From Methanomassiliicoccaceae archaeon UBA328 (lineage in GTDB: Archaea > Thermoplasmatota > Thermoplasmata > Methanomassiliicoccales > Methanomethylophilaceae): DNA of 50,249 nucleotides. The stretch is taken from NCBI GenBank assembly GCA_002506905.1, contig DAYM01000013.1:141174-191422 (forward strand), in the 5' to 3' direction. The first letter of the stretch is position 1; every line of letters begins with the position of its first letter. This document shows positions 24,822 to 33,424 of the stretch, in pieces. The translations under genes and the position numbers were made by a program. The notes under the pieces were generated by a model. The model made no database searches. It worked only from the letters and a program-made list of their open reading frames with translations, and had not been told where the DNA came from.

Positions 24822-25652
24822 TCAGAATAATGTGCTCTGAATGTTCTTCCTGATAGGATCGGGAAGGGGAATGACGATATTATCCAGGCCCGCCGACCTG
24901 CAGACGGCCATCTGTTCTCCGATGCCCAATCTGTATTCTTTCCCGTCCTTGATGAATATCTCTCCGGAATTATGCCAATGGAAGTTGACTCCCGCTTCGA
25001 CGCATTGATCCCTCAGGGAGGTCACCCATTCGTAACGGCATGGTCTGCATCCTTTCCCGTATTCCCCGCCGCACATGACATCATGTATCCTTCCGTCGGA
25101 GATCATATCTGATATCTTCACTTCGGATAGCATCGGTGATACGAATGCGCAGCGCCTGGCACAATCAACGGATGACAATATCGGGATGCGTTCTTCGCAT
25201 CTTTTCTGATTCTCGGCACTGACGCACAGCCAAACATTGGGGTAGCCGCTTCCCCAATTATCGGGAAGACATTTTTCGACCCTCTCCGGTCTTTTTGTCA
25301 GGACCATGAATGTCAGGTCCTTCCTCTGGGAGATCATCTTCCATGCCTTCTCCCTCCACAGGTCGGCCTCTTCGACGAAGAAGTCGCCGGTCATAGCGGT
25401 CATGACAACCGTGCCCGGGGGTATCTTGTAGGTCCCGTCCTTTTTCCTATCGACTATCGCGGTATATTTTGTCGAAGAAAGCTTAACGACATCGCTGTCC
25501 GTGATCCCTCTGGATTCGTTTCCGGCGAACATGTAGCAGTTCTCGCAGCCTTCGCTGACCTTATGGCAGCCGTGCCAGGGATTCCATGGATACATCTCCA
25601 CGTCGCTGTATGTCCTTCTTCCGTCCACGCTCTCCCATCCAGATAGTAACAT
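24822..25652 (-). CDS. DUF5131 (phage Gp37/Gp68-like) protein
   Basis: This 276-residue protein has the characteristic opening YPWNPWHGCHKVSEGCENCYM, which places three cysteines in a CX7CX2C pattern, then VVMTAMTGDFFVEEADLWR, FMVLTKRPERV, NVWLCVSAEN and a late cysteine pair in CRPCRYEWV. This is the DUF5131 family, found in phages and bacteria and with resemblance to the radical SAM fold. An iron-sulfur cluster is plausible but no activity is known. The phage association and isolated position suggest transfer. Its stop faces the larC 3' region across the hairpin. An AGGAT sequence lies just before the ATG. Confidence 0.8.
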   Translation of the reverse strand: MLLSGWESVDGRRTYSDVEMYPWNPWHGCHKVSEGCENCYMFAGNESRGITDSDVVKLSSTKYTAIVDRKKDGTYKIPPGTVVMTAMTGDFFVEEADLWREKAWKMISQRKDLTFMVLTKRPERVEKCLPDNWGSGYPNVWLCVSAENQKRCEERIPILSSVDCARRCAFVSPMLSEVKISDMISDGRIHDVMCGGEYGKGCRPCRYEWVTSLRDQCVEAGVNFHWHNSGEIFIKDGKEYRLGIGEQMAVCRSAGLDNIVIPLPDPIRKNIQSTLF

Positions 25653-25712
25653 AAAATCCTAATCAAAAGGTCGACGCAGGATTATTAATATCCGCGAAGT
25701 TATGAAACCCTC

Positions 25713-26492
25713 ATGCCTAAGATAGCCATCATCGGCGGAACCGGTATCTATAACCCCGATTCCTTTGAACTCATCAGGGAGGAATTCCCGGACACACCTT
25801 ACGGAAAACCTTCCGATCCCATTATGATCGGAAAGATCAACGGAGTGGAGATCGCATTCCTTTTCCGTCACGGAAAGAACCACCAGTATCCTCCCACGGC
25901 AGTTCCGTATCTTGCCAACATGTACGCACTGAAACAGCTCGGATGCCAGTATGTAATCTCCGCATGTGCTGTCGGATCGCTTACCGAGGATTACAAGCCC
26001 GGAGACCTGGTCATCGCAGACCAGTTCACCGATTTCACCAAATCAAGGACGTACACATACTTCAACGACAAGACCGTGCACATCTCGATGTCCGATCCGT
26101 TCTGCCCGTATCTCAACGACATCTTCGCAAAGACCGCAAAAGAGATGCGCATCCCCTTCCACCGCGGAGGAAACTATGTGTGTATCGAAGGCCCCAGGTT
26201 CTCGACCAGGGCAGAGAGCAGGATGTTCAGGATGATCGGCGGAGACATCATCGGAATGACCGTCGTTCCCGAATGCCAGCTCGCCAGAGAGCTCGGTATG
26301 TGTTACTGCAGTCTCGCCACGGTCACGGATTACGACTGCTGGTTCGATGAGGATGTGACCATCGACATCGTCATCAAGACGATGAACGAATGTCTCGACA
26401 AGGTCCTCAGGCTGCTCGAGCTCGGTCTTCCCAAGATCGGCGAGACCGACTGTCACTGCATAGAGGCCGCAAAAGGCTGCGGTGCATTGTAA
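25713..26492 (+). CDS. S-methyl-5'-thioadenosine / thioinosine phosphorylase
   Basis: Phosphorolysis of methylthioadenosine or methylthioinosine to base plus methylthioribose-1-phosphate, recycling the by-product of polyamine and related SAM reactions. IGGTGIYN is the phosphate-binding loop. LFRHGKNHQYPP, YVISACAVGSLTEDYKPGD, CIEGPRFSTRAESRMFR and GMTVVPECQLARELGM follow. Several cysteines are present, as in thermostable archaeal MTAP. Some methanogens use the enzyme on methylthioinosine (MTIP), and sequence reading alone does not separate the two. The 259-residue length is normal; it stands alone, divergent from DUF5131. Confidence 0.93.
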   Translation: MPKIAIIGGTGIYNPDSFELIREEFPDTPYGKPSDPIMIGKINGVEIAFLFRHGKNHQYPPTAVPYLANMYALKQLGCQYVISACAVGSLTEDYKPGDLVIADQFTDFTKSRTYTYFNDKTVHISMSDPFCPYLNDIFAKTAKEMRIPFHRGGNYVCIEGPRFSTRAESRMFRMIGGDIIGMTVVPECQLARELGMCYCSLATVTDYDCWFDEDVTIDIVIKTMNECLDKVLRLLELGLPKIGETDCHCIEAAKGCGAL

Positions 26493-26755
26493 ACTCATTA
26501 TCGGGGGCCTCATGGCCCCTGATATTCTCACCGATCTGTTTCGTTCGGAGATCAGTTAAGAATCACATGATGCCGTTCCCGATCGTAATCATTGATAGAC
26601 GATCGCGATCCCCGGGACGGTCCGGGCTTCCGTGTTCTGAGGATCATAGTGGGAATAATCAATCCATTGTCTTATCGCTCCTTAATTCCAACTTACATAT
26701 ATGCATCTTTTAGTAACGCAACTATTAATGATTTCAATGTATTCTTCACCGTTGC
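26493..26755. promoter_or_regulatory. Intergenic: hairpin after MTA phosphorylase and hypF promoter
   Basis: GGGGCC-TCAT-GGCCCC (26504-26519) lies 11 bases after the upstream stop and is a likely terminator hairpin. Before hypF, TTAGTAAC (26710-26717) is followed by a TATA-like CTATTAATG (about 26721-26729), roughly 27 bases before the ATG at 26756, implying a nearly leaderless mRNA. Confidence 0.5.
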
Positions 26756-28924
26756 ATGAGAATAATATTCAAAGGCACCGTCCAAGGGGTTGGATTCAGA
26801 CCTGCCGTATATCGTACTGCGGTCGCCCACGGACTTCACGGTGCCGTATGGAATAACGGTTCCGATGTCGTCGTAGATATCGACGACGGTGAGACGTTCC
26901 TCAAGGAATTCGAGAGGGTCGTCCCCCATCTTGCGGTGATCGAGTCGATAACCAAGGAAGATTATCTTTTCAAGGATATCTACAACGGTTTCAAGATACT
27001 TCGGTCCGCCAACCGTTCTTCCGGTTTTTCCATTCCCACGGATACCGCGATCTGCTCCAAATGCCTCAAGGAGATGAGGGGAGCGGGAAGACGCAGCGGA
27101 TACCCCTTCACCACATGCACGGACTGCGGTCCGCGTTTCACATTACTGTACGGGCTGCCGTATGACAGAAGCAACACCGCGATGAAGAACTTTTATCTCT
27201 GTCCTCATTGCGGCCAGGAGTTCAGCGATCCTTCTGACAGGAGACTGCACCATCAGACCATCTGCTGTCCCGTCTGCGGTCCGAGATACTATCTCGTCGA
27301 CAGGTACGGGAATCCTCTGAAAGGGGACCCGATCAGGAAGTTCGCGAACAATCTCGATCAGGGGATGATCGGTATCGTCAAAGGCTGGGGCGGAATGCAC
27401 ATCTGCTGCACATTCGAAAGTCTGGGCGAGCTGAGGGATTGGTATCATAGGAAAAACAAGCCCTTTGCGATAATGGTCCGTGATATTGATACCGTGAAGA
27501 AGTACGGGATCCCCACCGACGACGAGAGGAGGGAACTGCAATCTCCCCACAGGCCTATCGTCCTGATTAACAAGAAGAAGAACAAGGTGACCGAGTTGAT
27601 CAGTCCCGGACTGGATACGATCGGGATCTTCCTTCCGTATTCCGGGATGCAGTATCTTCTCTTCGATAATCTCCAGGCAGATGCTCTGGTCATGACATCG
27701 GCCAATGCGCCCGGCGAACCGATGGTCACCGAGGACCGCGATGCGCTGAGGTTACTGGCAGACATGTATCTCATGCATGATCAGCAGATCGTCAACCGTG
27801 CGGATGACAGCGTTCTCCGCATCTTCGACGGGAACACATTCTACATAAGGAAGTCCAGAGGTGCCATACCTTCGTATCTGGAGACCTCCATGAAAGGCTC
27901 TGCCGTTGCGGTCGGAGCCCAGGAGAACCTTGCAGGTGCGGTCGCAAAGGACGGCAGGATATTTCCCACGCAGTATATCGGCAACGGGGACAGCATCGGC
28001 GTTCCTGAGTATCTGGACGAGGCGATAAGGTTCAATATGAAATTGATCGGCTGCGAACCCCAGATCGTCGCCATGGACCTCCATCCCGGTTATGCCAACC
28101 GCCCGATCGCCAAAGCCATCGCAGAGGAATACGGAGCGAAGACCGTAGAGGTCCAGCACCACTGGGCCCACGCGGCCTCGTTGATCACGGAACACAAGAT
28201 GGATGCGGGCGCCGTGCTGACATTGGACGGCACCGGACACGGTGACGACGGTCAGGCATGGGGAGGGGAGGCAATGTTCTCCACTCTCAGCAAATACGAC
28301 AGACTGGCACACTTGGAATACATCCCGCTTTTAGGTTCCGAGAAGGCCCTTTACGATCTCAGGAGACTGAAGTTCGCAGTGGATGTCATGAACGGTACCG
28401 AGAATCATGACTTCAAGGATAAGGAGGCGGAGGTCCTCCGCAAGATGATGCCCAACAGCATATGCACGTCATCCATGGGAAGGCTTCTCGATACTCTCGC
28501 GTATACGCTCGGTATTTGCAAAGAGAGGACATACGACGGTGAACCGGCCATGAGGCTGGAGAAATATCTCGAGGCCGGATCGCTCTTGGACGGATTCGAG
28601 ACGCACACGATCAACGGCGTCGTTCAGACGGCGGAACTCTTCTCGAGGATAAGACCGGACCAGAAGCCCAAGGACGTTGCATATTCGATAGTCTACAACG
28701 TCATGAAGGAACTTGTCAATTCCGCGGTCCAAAGATCGGATGAGGAAGGCATCTCCGAAATAGGGATATCGGGCGGAGTGTCTTACGACGGCCCCATATG
28801 CAAAATGTTCCAGGATATGATAATAGCCGCAGATCACAAGCCGATATTCCACAGCGTCGTTCCCAATGGAGACGGCGGTATTTCGACAGGTCAGATCGCG
28901 ATAGCATTGAAGATGATAGAATGA
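26756..28924 (+). CDS. hypF: [NiFe]-hydrogenase maturation carbamoyltransferase HypF
   Basis: Makes carbamoyl-AMP from carbamoyl phosphate for the cyanide ligands of [NiFe] hydrogenases. All domains are present in 722 residues: acylphosphatase (FKGTVQGVGFRPAVYRTA, residues 4-21), two zinc fingers (CSKC...CTDC near 100-125 and CPHC...CPVC near 150-178), a YrdC-like domain (~190-365), and a Kae1-like C-domain (VQHHWAHAASL, TLDGTGHGDDGQAWGGE, late GISGGVSYDG). It heads a tight group with the ApgM-like protein (ATGA overlap at 28921) and the CobT-like protein. No other hyp genes are in the window. Confidence 0.96.
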   Translation: MRIIFKGTVQGVGFRPAVYRTAVAHGLHGAVWNNGSDVVVDIDDGETFLKEFERVVPHLAVIESITKEDYLFKDIYNGFKILRSANRSSGFSIPTDTAICSKCLKEMRGAGRRSGYPFTTCTDCGPRFTLLYGLPYDRSNTAMKNFYLCPHCGQEFSDPSDRRLHHQTICCPVCGPRYYLVDRYGNPLKGDPIRKFANNLDQGMIGIVKGWGGMHICCTFESLGELRDWYHRKNKPFAIMVRDIDTVKKYGIPTDDERRELQSPHRPIVLINKKKNKVTELISPGLDTIGIFLPYSGMQYLLFDNLQADALVMTSANAPGEPMVTEDRDALRLLADMYLMHDQQIVNRADDSVLRIFDGNTFYIRKSRGAIPSYLETSMKGSAVAVGAQENLAGAVAKDGRIFPTQYIGNGDSIGVPEYLDEAIRFNMKLIGCEPQIVAMDLHPGYANRPIAKAIAEEYGAKTVEVQHHWAHAASLITEHKMDAGAVLTLDGTGHGDDGQAWGGEAMFSTLSKYDRLAHLEYIPLLGSEKALYDLRRLKFAVDVMNGTENHDFKDKEAEVLRKMMPNSICTSSMGRLLDTLAYTLGICKERTYDGEPAMRLEKYLEAGSLLDGFETHTINGVVQTAELFSRIRPDQKPKDVAYSIVYNVMKELVNSAVQRSDEEGISEIGISGGVSYDGPICKMFQDMIIAADHKPIFHSVVPNGDGGISTGQIAIALKMIE

Positions 28925-29913
28925 AGAACACTCTGTTCGTACTTTTGGACGGGATGGAGGACGATCCCAATCCGGCCCTGAACGGCAGGAAACCTTACGA
29001 GGTCGCCGAGATGCCTTTCCTGCATTCGAAGACCGACATCAGACTCACGACCACGGGAAGGGGATACACGCAGCTCTTCCTCAACGAATTCTTCACCGGA
29101 CACCCTCCGGAGACGGCAAGGGCCGCTCTCGAGGCCCAGGGACTGCACCTTAACATGAAGGACGGACGCACAGCGTTCCGTCTCAGTCCCGCAAGGATAG
29201 AGGGAGATACCGTCGTCTGGTCGTACGAGGGCGAGAAGTATGAGAAACAGCTCGTCGATCACATAACCGAACGTCTGGACGAACTTCATGAGTTCTCTCC
29301 GGAGATCAAATTCTTTACCAACGGAAGAGCGGTCCTTACTATGGACTACCCTTACGAGATCCCCGATTTCCAATCTCCTCCCGTCAATTCCGAATATTTT
29401 GAGATACCCGGTCCCCTGGGAGACCTGGTCCTCGGCATCCAGGACGAGATCGGCATAACCGATTATCCCTGGGGATGCGGAAAACTGGGAAAACAGTATC
29501 CGCCTTACATAGAGCACATGAAAGCGGTGTCCAGCAGCCCCACCGCATTGGGTGTCGCGGCATCATTGGGCTACGAGATCCAGATAATAAAGGAGACCGA
29601 ACCCAGACTGCCGGCGGCCAAGGAGGCTCTGGAGAAAGGGAACGTGTTCCTCCATTTCGACGAAGTGGACGAGTACAGCCACGAGAAGGATTATCAGAAG
29701 AAGATCGACGTTCTCGAGAAGATCGACGGTCTAATGGACAAATATTTCTCAGATGCGGAGCGCATAGTGTTCTTCGTGGACCATGGAACATCCTGCGTTT
29801 CCGGAGAACACATATTAATGAACGTTCCGTTATGGACGAATATAAAGACGCCTCTGACGACGGACGGGATATCGGTTTTGAAGGACCTGATCCCCACGTT
29901 CATGAGGTACTGA
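28921..29913 (+). CDS. ApgM-like alkaline-phosphatase-superfamily protein
   Basis: This 330-residue protein is related to cofactor-independent phosphoglycerate mutase of the archaeal ApgM type but about 80 residues shorter. Metal ligands of the superfamily are kept: LLDGMEDD near the N-terminus, HFDEVDEYSH in the C-terminal half, FVDHGT and SGEH. The region that normally carries the catalytic Ser reads TTGRGYTQLFLNEF, so a threonine would be the nucleophile. The start overlaps the hypF stop, and the CobT-like gene starts 10 bases after its stop. It may be a mutase or, given its position, a phosphatase acting on alpha-ribazole phosphate; the latter is inference only. Confidence 0.75.
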   Translation: MKNTLFVLLDGMEDDPNPALNGRKPYEVAEMPFLHSKTDIRLTTTGRGYTQLFLNEFFTGHPPETARAALEAQGLHLNMKDGRTAFRLSPARIEGDTVVWSYEGEKYEKQLVDHITERLDELHEFSPEIKFFTNGRAVLTMDYPYEIPDFQSPPVNSEYFEIPGPLGDLVLGIQDEIGITDYPWGCGKLGKQYPPYIEHMKAVSSSPTALGVAASLGYEIQIIKETEPRLPAAKEALEKGNVFLHFDEVDEYSHEKDYQKKIDVLEKIDGLMDKYFSDAERIVFFVDHGTSCVSGEHILMNVPLWTNIKTPLTTDGISVLKDLIPTFMRY

Positions 29914-29923
29914 CGGTGAACAT

Positions 29924-31036
29924 ATGACACAATTCGAATTGCCGCCCTCGCTCAGCATTGCGGGGAATGAGAAGATCGCCATGGACATCCTCTCGAGGAT
30001 ATGGGGAAAGAGAGGCATCTTCACATGCACGGTGGCCAACACGCTGACCTCCACGATACCGGGAATATCGGATGCGGGCGACACACCCGAGCTTACGATG
30101 TTCACCGGACCTGCCGATGCGGAACTTCTCGTTCTCAGCAAGACAAAATGTATGAAGGGAATACCGATCAACCCCGGAGGAATACCTTCCCCCGCAACCC
30201 TCACAATGGCAGCGCTGGAACTTTCCAAGATGCCTTATCTCATTGTCAACGGAGGATGCAAGGTCGTCCCCAATATCCCGTACATCGAGATGGGCGGGGA
30301 ATGCGGTGAGAAGATCACCACCGGAAAGGCCGTGAAGAATGTCAGGACCGTATTCGAGAACGGTGTCGCATTCGGAGAGCTTTTGGCAAAGAGCTACGAC
30401 TTCGTGGTGATAAGCGAAAGCTGCGCCGGAGGGACCACGACCGCATTGGCCGTCATGATGGCCATGGGTGTCATCAAAGAGAACCTCGTGAGCAGCAGTT
30501 CGCCCAAGAATCCCAAGGAACTGAAAACCAACACCGTGATGACCGGACTCAATGCGGCAGGCATCAAGGTCGGAGATCTGGCACACGATCCGCTCAAAGC
30601 AATAGAATGTGTCGGAGACCCTATGATGCCGGCCAACGTCGGTATCCTTATCGGTGCCGCGAAACACGTACCTGTGATCGTCGGCGGAGGAACGCAGCTC
30701 ACCGCAGTTATCGCGGCCGCCATAGAACTAGATCCATCGATCGTGGGCAACATCTTCCAGGGAACCACCAGATGGCTGATGAACGATCCAAACTCCAGCA
30801 ATCTGAAGATCATGGAATCCGTTTCCAAGGATGTTCCCATGGTGTATGTCAACATGGACTATTCCAACAGCCCCTACGAAGGTCTCCAGGCTTACGAATG
30901 GGGATACATCAAAGAAGGTGTGGGATGCGGAGGTTCTTCCGTCGCGGCCATCATCGAGAGTTCCGGAATGATCACATGCAACGATCTTCTGGACAGGGTC
31001 CACAAGATCTACAAAGGCATTATGAACTTTGACTGA
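29924..31036 (+). CDS. CobT-like nicotinate-nucleotide phosphoribosyltransferase (TIGR00303/UPF0284)
   Basis: This 370-residue protein belongs to the archaeal and cyanobacterial TIGR00303 family related to CobT, which transfers phosphoribose from nicotinate mononucleotide to the lower-ligand base of cobamides. Recognisable pieces: FTGPADAELLVLSKTKCM, GIPINPGGIPSPATLT, ISESCAGGTTTALAVMMAMG, VGDPMMPANVGILIGAA and IVGGGTQLTAVIAAAIE. Activity of this branch is less well established than for bacterial CobT. It ends the hypF group, with GGTGA before the ATG, and its stop codon lies in a bidirectional hairpin. Confidence 0.85.
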   Translation: MTQFELPPSLSIAGNEKIAMDILSRIWGKRGIFTCTVANTLTSTIPGISDAGDTPELTMFTGPADAELLVLSKTKCMKGIPINPGGIPSPATLTMAALELSKMPYLIVNGGCKVVPNIPYIEMGGECGEKITTGKAVKNVRTVFENGVAFGELLAKSYDFVVISESCAGGTTTALAVMMAMGVIKENLVSSSSPKNPKELKTNTVMTGLNAAGIKVGDLAHDPLKAIECVGDPMMPANVGILIGAAKHVPVIVGGGTQLTAVIAAAIELDPSIVGNIFQGTTRWLMNDPNSSNLKIMESVSKDVPMVYVNMDYSNSPYEGLQAYEWGYIKEGVGCGGSSVAAIIESSGMITCNDLLDRVHKIYKGIMNFD

Positions 31037-31063
31037 AGGCAGCCCCTTCAGTCAACCTTTTTA
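31031..31063. terminator. Hairpin between two convergent genes
   Basis: GACTGAAGG (31031-31039) and CCTTCAGTC (31045-31053) pair perfectly and are followed by a T5 run, covering the CobT-like stop codon. It ends at the stop of the minus-strand gene 31061-31381. Confidence 0.7.
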
Positions 31064-31381
31064 CTTATATTCGATGCGGGCGACCGTATAAGTGACGACG
31101 GTCTCCCTGGATGTCTGGAAGTCCCTGATGTAATTGCGAGTGACCCTCATTCCGCTGACCTTTGCCGTCATACCTGCGGGAGCATTGATCGTTGTGACGA
31201 TACGGTCCCTGCGGTTCGTGTAAGTGGGGATCTTCTCCATCTGCTCGGTACCGAGTTCCGCGCCCAGAAGTTTTCCGTCGCGGAAGAAGACTATCCCTAC
31301 GGGCGATCCGTTCATGCAGGTGATGCCGAGTATCTCGGTCTCGAATTCCGCGATCTCTTCGGCAATCTCGTCAGCTTTCAT
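31061..31381 (-). CDS. Conserved-looking 106-residue protein, function unknown
   Basis: A small soluble alpha/beta protein with no signal peptide or membrane segment. It starts with an acidic helix (MKADEIAEEIAEFETEILG), then mostly strands (GIVFFRDGKLLGAELG, RDRIVTTINAPAGMTA) and a basic end. I do not recognise a family. Reading frame, composition and codon use look like neighbouring real genes, and both flanks are clean: a terminator hairpin downstream and divergence from the flavoprotein upstream. Confidence 0.75.
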   Translation of the reverse strand: MKADEIAEEIAEFETEILGITCMNGSPVGIVFFRDGKLLGAELGTEQMEKIPTYTNRRDRIVTTINAPAGMTAKVSGMRVTRNYIRDFQTSRETVVTYTVARIEYK

Positions 31382-31453
31382 TGAAATCTAATCAATTATC
31401 TTCTATTTAAACCCAAAACCAACAAATATTCGGATTGTCTGGCATTTCATCAG

Positions 31454-32491
31454 ATGGACTACGACGTCATCATAATAGGCTCCGGTCCGGCCGGATGTTC
31501 AGCCGCCCATTTCCTGGCAGACAGCGGTCTGAAGATCGCCATGATAGAACGTCTGGACAGGGACGGTTTCGTCAAATATCACAAGATATGCGGCGGAGGC
31601 GTCGGCGAGAAGGCCTTTGCCGATCTGCCGCTGAAGGATGACGAGATCCGCAACCGCATAGAAGGGATAGGCCTCTCATTCCCCGACGGGAAACACATCA
31701 GCATCAGGAGCAAAGGCTACATTATAGACAGGCCGAAGTTCCTGGACCGTATCAGGAAGGAATGCATTGACAAAGGTGTCCGCATAATGAAGGATTCCGT
31801 CATCGATGTTTTCGAGAAGGACGGGGAGTACACAGTGACCGGAGTATCGGGACTCTGGCACAGTTGTAAATATATCATCGGTGCGGACGGTGTCTACTCC
31901 GTTGTGAGAAGGTCTCTTTTCAATTCATCTCCGAAGGAATGCATCCCCGTCACGGAATACATAGTGAGGGAGGATCCTCCCGGGGACCTGGAATTCACCG
32001 TCGGTCCAAAGTACAGGGGAGGGTACGGTTGGAGGTTCCCGTGCGGCGGGGATCTCTGCACCGGCGCCGTGAATCACAGGGAGGAGATGGAATGCATCTC
32101 CAAAGGTTCCAGATTCATTCCCACCGGAGGCGTGGGAGATATCGTCAAAGGGAACGCGATGCTTATCGGCGACTCTGCCGCAATGGCCAATCCGATATCG
32201 TACGGAGGTCTGAGGACAGCGATCCTTTCCGGCCGGATGGCCGCAAAGGCGGTGATCGACGGGAACCCGGAGGAATTGGCGAAGTGGTGGAAGGGCGAGA
32301 AATACTCCGATCCGAGGTTCATGGAGCTTCACCGGTACATCTCGGAGCTCACCGAGGAAGATTACAACAAACTCTCGGCACCGCTGAGATACAAGAATTT
32401 CTGGTTAGATGGTTTCATTGCCTGTCTGACCCATCCGAAGAACGGCTGGATCTATTTCGGCTGTCTTTTTGCCTTCAGGCACGGATGGTAA
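31454..32491 (+). CDS. Geranylgeranyl-reductase-family FAD oxidoreductase
   Basis: FAD-dependent enzyme of the family that saturates isoprenoid chains of archaeal lipids. The N-terminal IIIGSGPAGCSAAHFLADSG is the dinucleotide-binding fold, followed by KICGGGVGEKAF (the CGGG motif near the flavin), IIGADGVYSVVRRSL, and GNAMLIGDSAAMANPISYGGLRTAI for the FAD ribityl site. The 345-residue length is at the short end of the family. The C-terminus (FWLDGFIACL, GWIYFGCLFAF) is hydrophobic, fitting membrane association. Close paralogs act on other substrates, so lipid saturation is the likely but not proven role. Confidence 0.88.
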   Translation: MDYDVIIIGSGPAGCSAAHFLADSGLKIAMIERLDRDGFVKYHKICGGGVGEKAFADLPLKDDEIRNRIEGIGLSFPDGKHISIRSKGYIIDRPKFLDRIRKECIDKGVRIMKDSVIDVFEKDGEYTVTGVSGLWHSCKYIIGADGVYSVVRRSLFNSSPKECIPVTEYIVREDPPGDLEFTVGPKYRGGYGWRFPCGGDLCTGAVNHREEMECISKGSRFIPTGGVGDIVKGNAMLIGDSAAMANPISYGGLRTAILSGRMAAKAVIDGNPEELAKWWKGEKYSDPRFMELHRYISELTEEDYNKLSAPLRYKNFWLDGFIACLTHPKNGWIYFGCLFAFRHGW

Positions 32492-32493
32492 GA

Positions 32494-32814
32494 TCATTCG
32501 ATCTTTATGTGGACATCCCTTTTCAGTCCGAGATCTCCCGCAACTTCGATCGCTTTGATCATTCCGCAGGGAACGGGACACGCAGCATGGGGAAGTCTGT
32601 CGCTCGCCCATTTGTAGACCTCGGTCTCGTTCATGGCCGCTTCGACCTCAGACCAGGGAGATACGGGTTCGACGATCCAGGACATCTTGAGAACATTCGG
32701 ACAGTCGCTCTTGATATCGAGCTCTATCATGCCCATGTCGTTCTCTTTGGCATGTATGACGGTCTTCATCTTACAGACGCCCGCGTCCACGGTCACTGTA
32801 CATTCCTTACTCAT
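32494..32814 (-). CDS. DUF6951 family small cysteine-containing protein
   Basis: A protein of about 106 residues with conserved-looking cysteines: CTVTVDAGVC, SDCPNVLKMSW, and a C-terminal AACPVPCGMIKAIEVAGDLG. The arrangement suggests metal or iron-sulfur binding. This matches DUF6951, whose role I do not know. The ATG at 32814 is preferred to the GTG three codons earlier. It faces the flavoprotein gene tail to tail with only two bases between stops. Confidence 0.7.
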   Translation of the reverse strand: MSKECTVTVDAGVCKMKTVIHAKENDMGMIELDIKSDCPNVLKMSWIVEPVSPWSEVEAAMNETEVYKWASDRLPHAACPVPCGMIKAIEVAGDLGLKRDVHIKIE

Positions 32815-32852
32815 ACAGGTCACATCGTTCTAAAATTATAAAATCCATTGCT

Positions 32853-33392
32853 TCACACTACCACATTGGAGATGGGTGTGCCGCGCATGTACTGTTCGGT
32901 GTACGCCGCTCTGCAGGAGCGGATCTTCTCGAACATGCTTTTCGCACGGGAAACATCGCCGTAGACCTTCCAGCATCCTGTCGCCTTGAAGTTCATCCCT
33001 TTGTTCTCGATGAATCCGATGACATCGTCCAGTGGATATCCGAGGAATATGCCGATCTCATGGGCCATGCCGTAATGCATCATCCTTTCCCTCAGAGACC
33101 TCAAAGTGCGTCCGAGGGAGGCCATGTCGTATCCTCTGTTCTCCAGAAAAGAAAAGATGCGGCCGTCGGACAGTATGTCACTGAGCATCTGAGGTCTAAA
33201 TGCATAGATCAGATGTTCTCTGCCCGACGACCGGAGGACGATGATCCTGACGCCGCGGTGATTCAATACGGAGTTCATTCTTGACGTTTCTTTGGTGATA
33301 GCGTCAGGATCCAGGGATATCCTGAAAAGGCATCCGCATTTCACACCTGCAAGTGTGGGCGCTGCCTGTTTCATCAGATATTCCTCCATCAT
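32853..33392 (-). CDS. DUF3793 family protein
   Basis: This 179-residue protein shows the family's APTLAGVKCGCLF opening, the central HEIGIFLGYPLDDVIGFIENKG and GCWKVYGD motifs, and a C-terminal CRAAYTEQYMRGTPISNVV. No enzyme activity is known for DUF3793. It is common in gut anaerobes, where I recall it near flavodoxin or iron-transport genes, though that recollection is not checked. Its upstream region carries two DtxR-like palindromes shared with the divergent ABC-F gene, which would fit metal control. Confidence 0.85.
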   Translation of the reverse strand: MMEEYLMKQAAPTLAGVKCGCLFRISLDPDAITKETSRMNSVLNHRGVRIIVLRSSGREHLIYAFRPQMLSDILSDGRIFSFLENRGYDMASLGRTLRSLRERMMHYGMAHEIGIFLGYPLDDVIGFIENKGMNFKATGCWKVYGDVSRAKSMFEKIRSCRAAYTEQYMRGTPISNVVV

Positions 33393-33424
33393 TTCGATCG
33401 TCCCTTGTGGTTTACCAGACCAGA

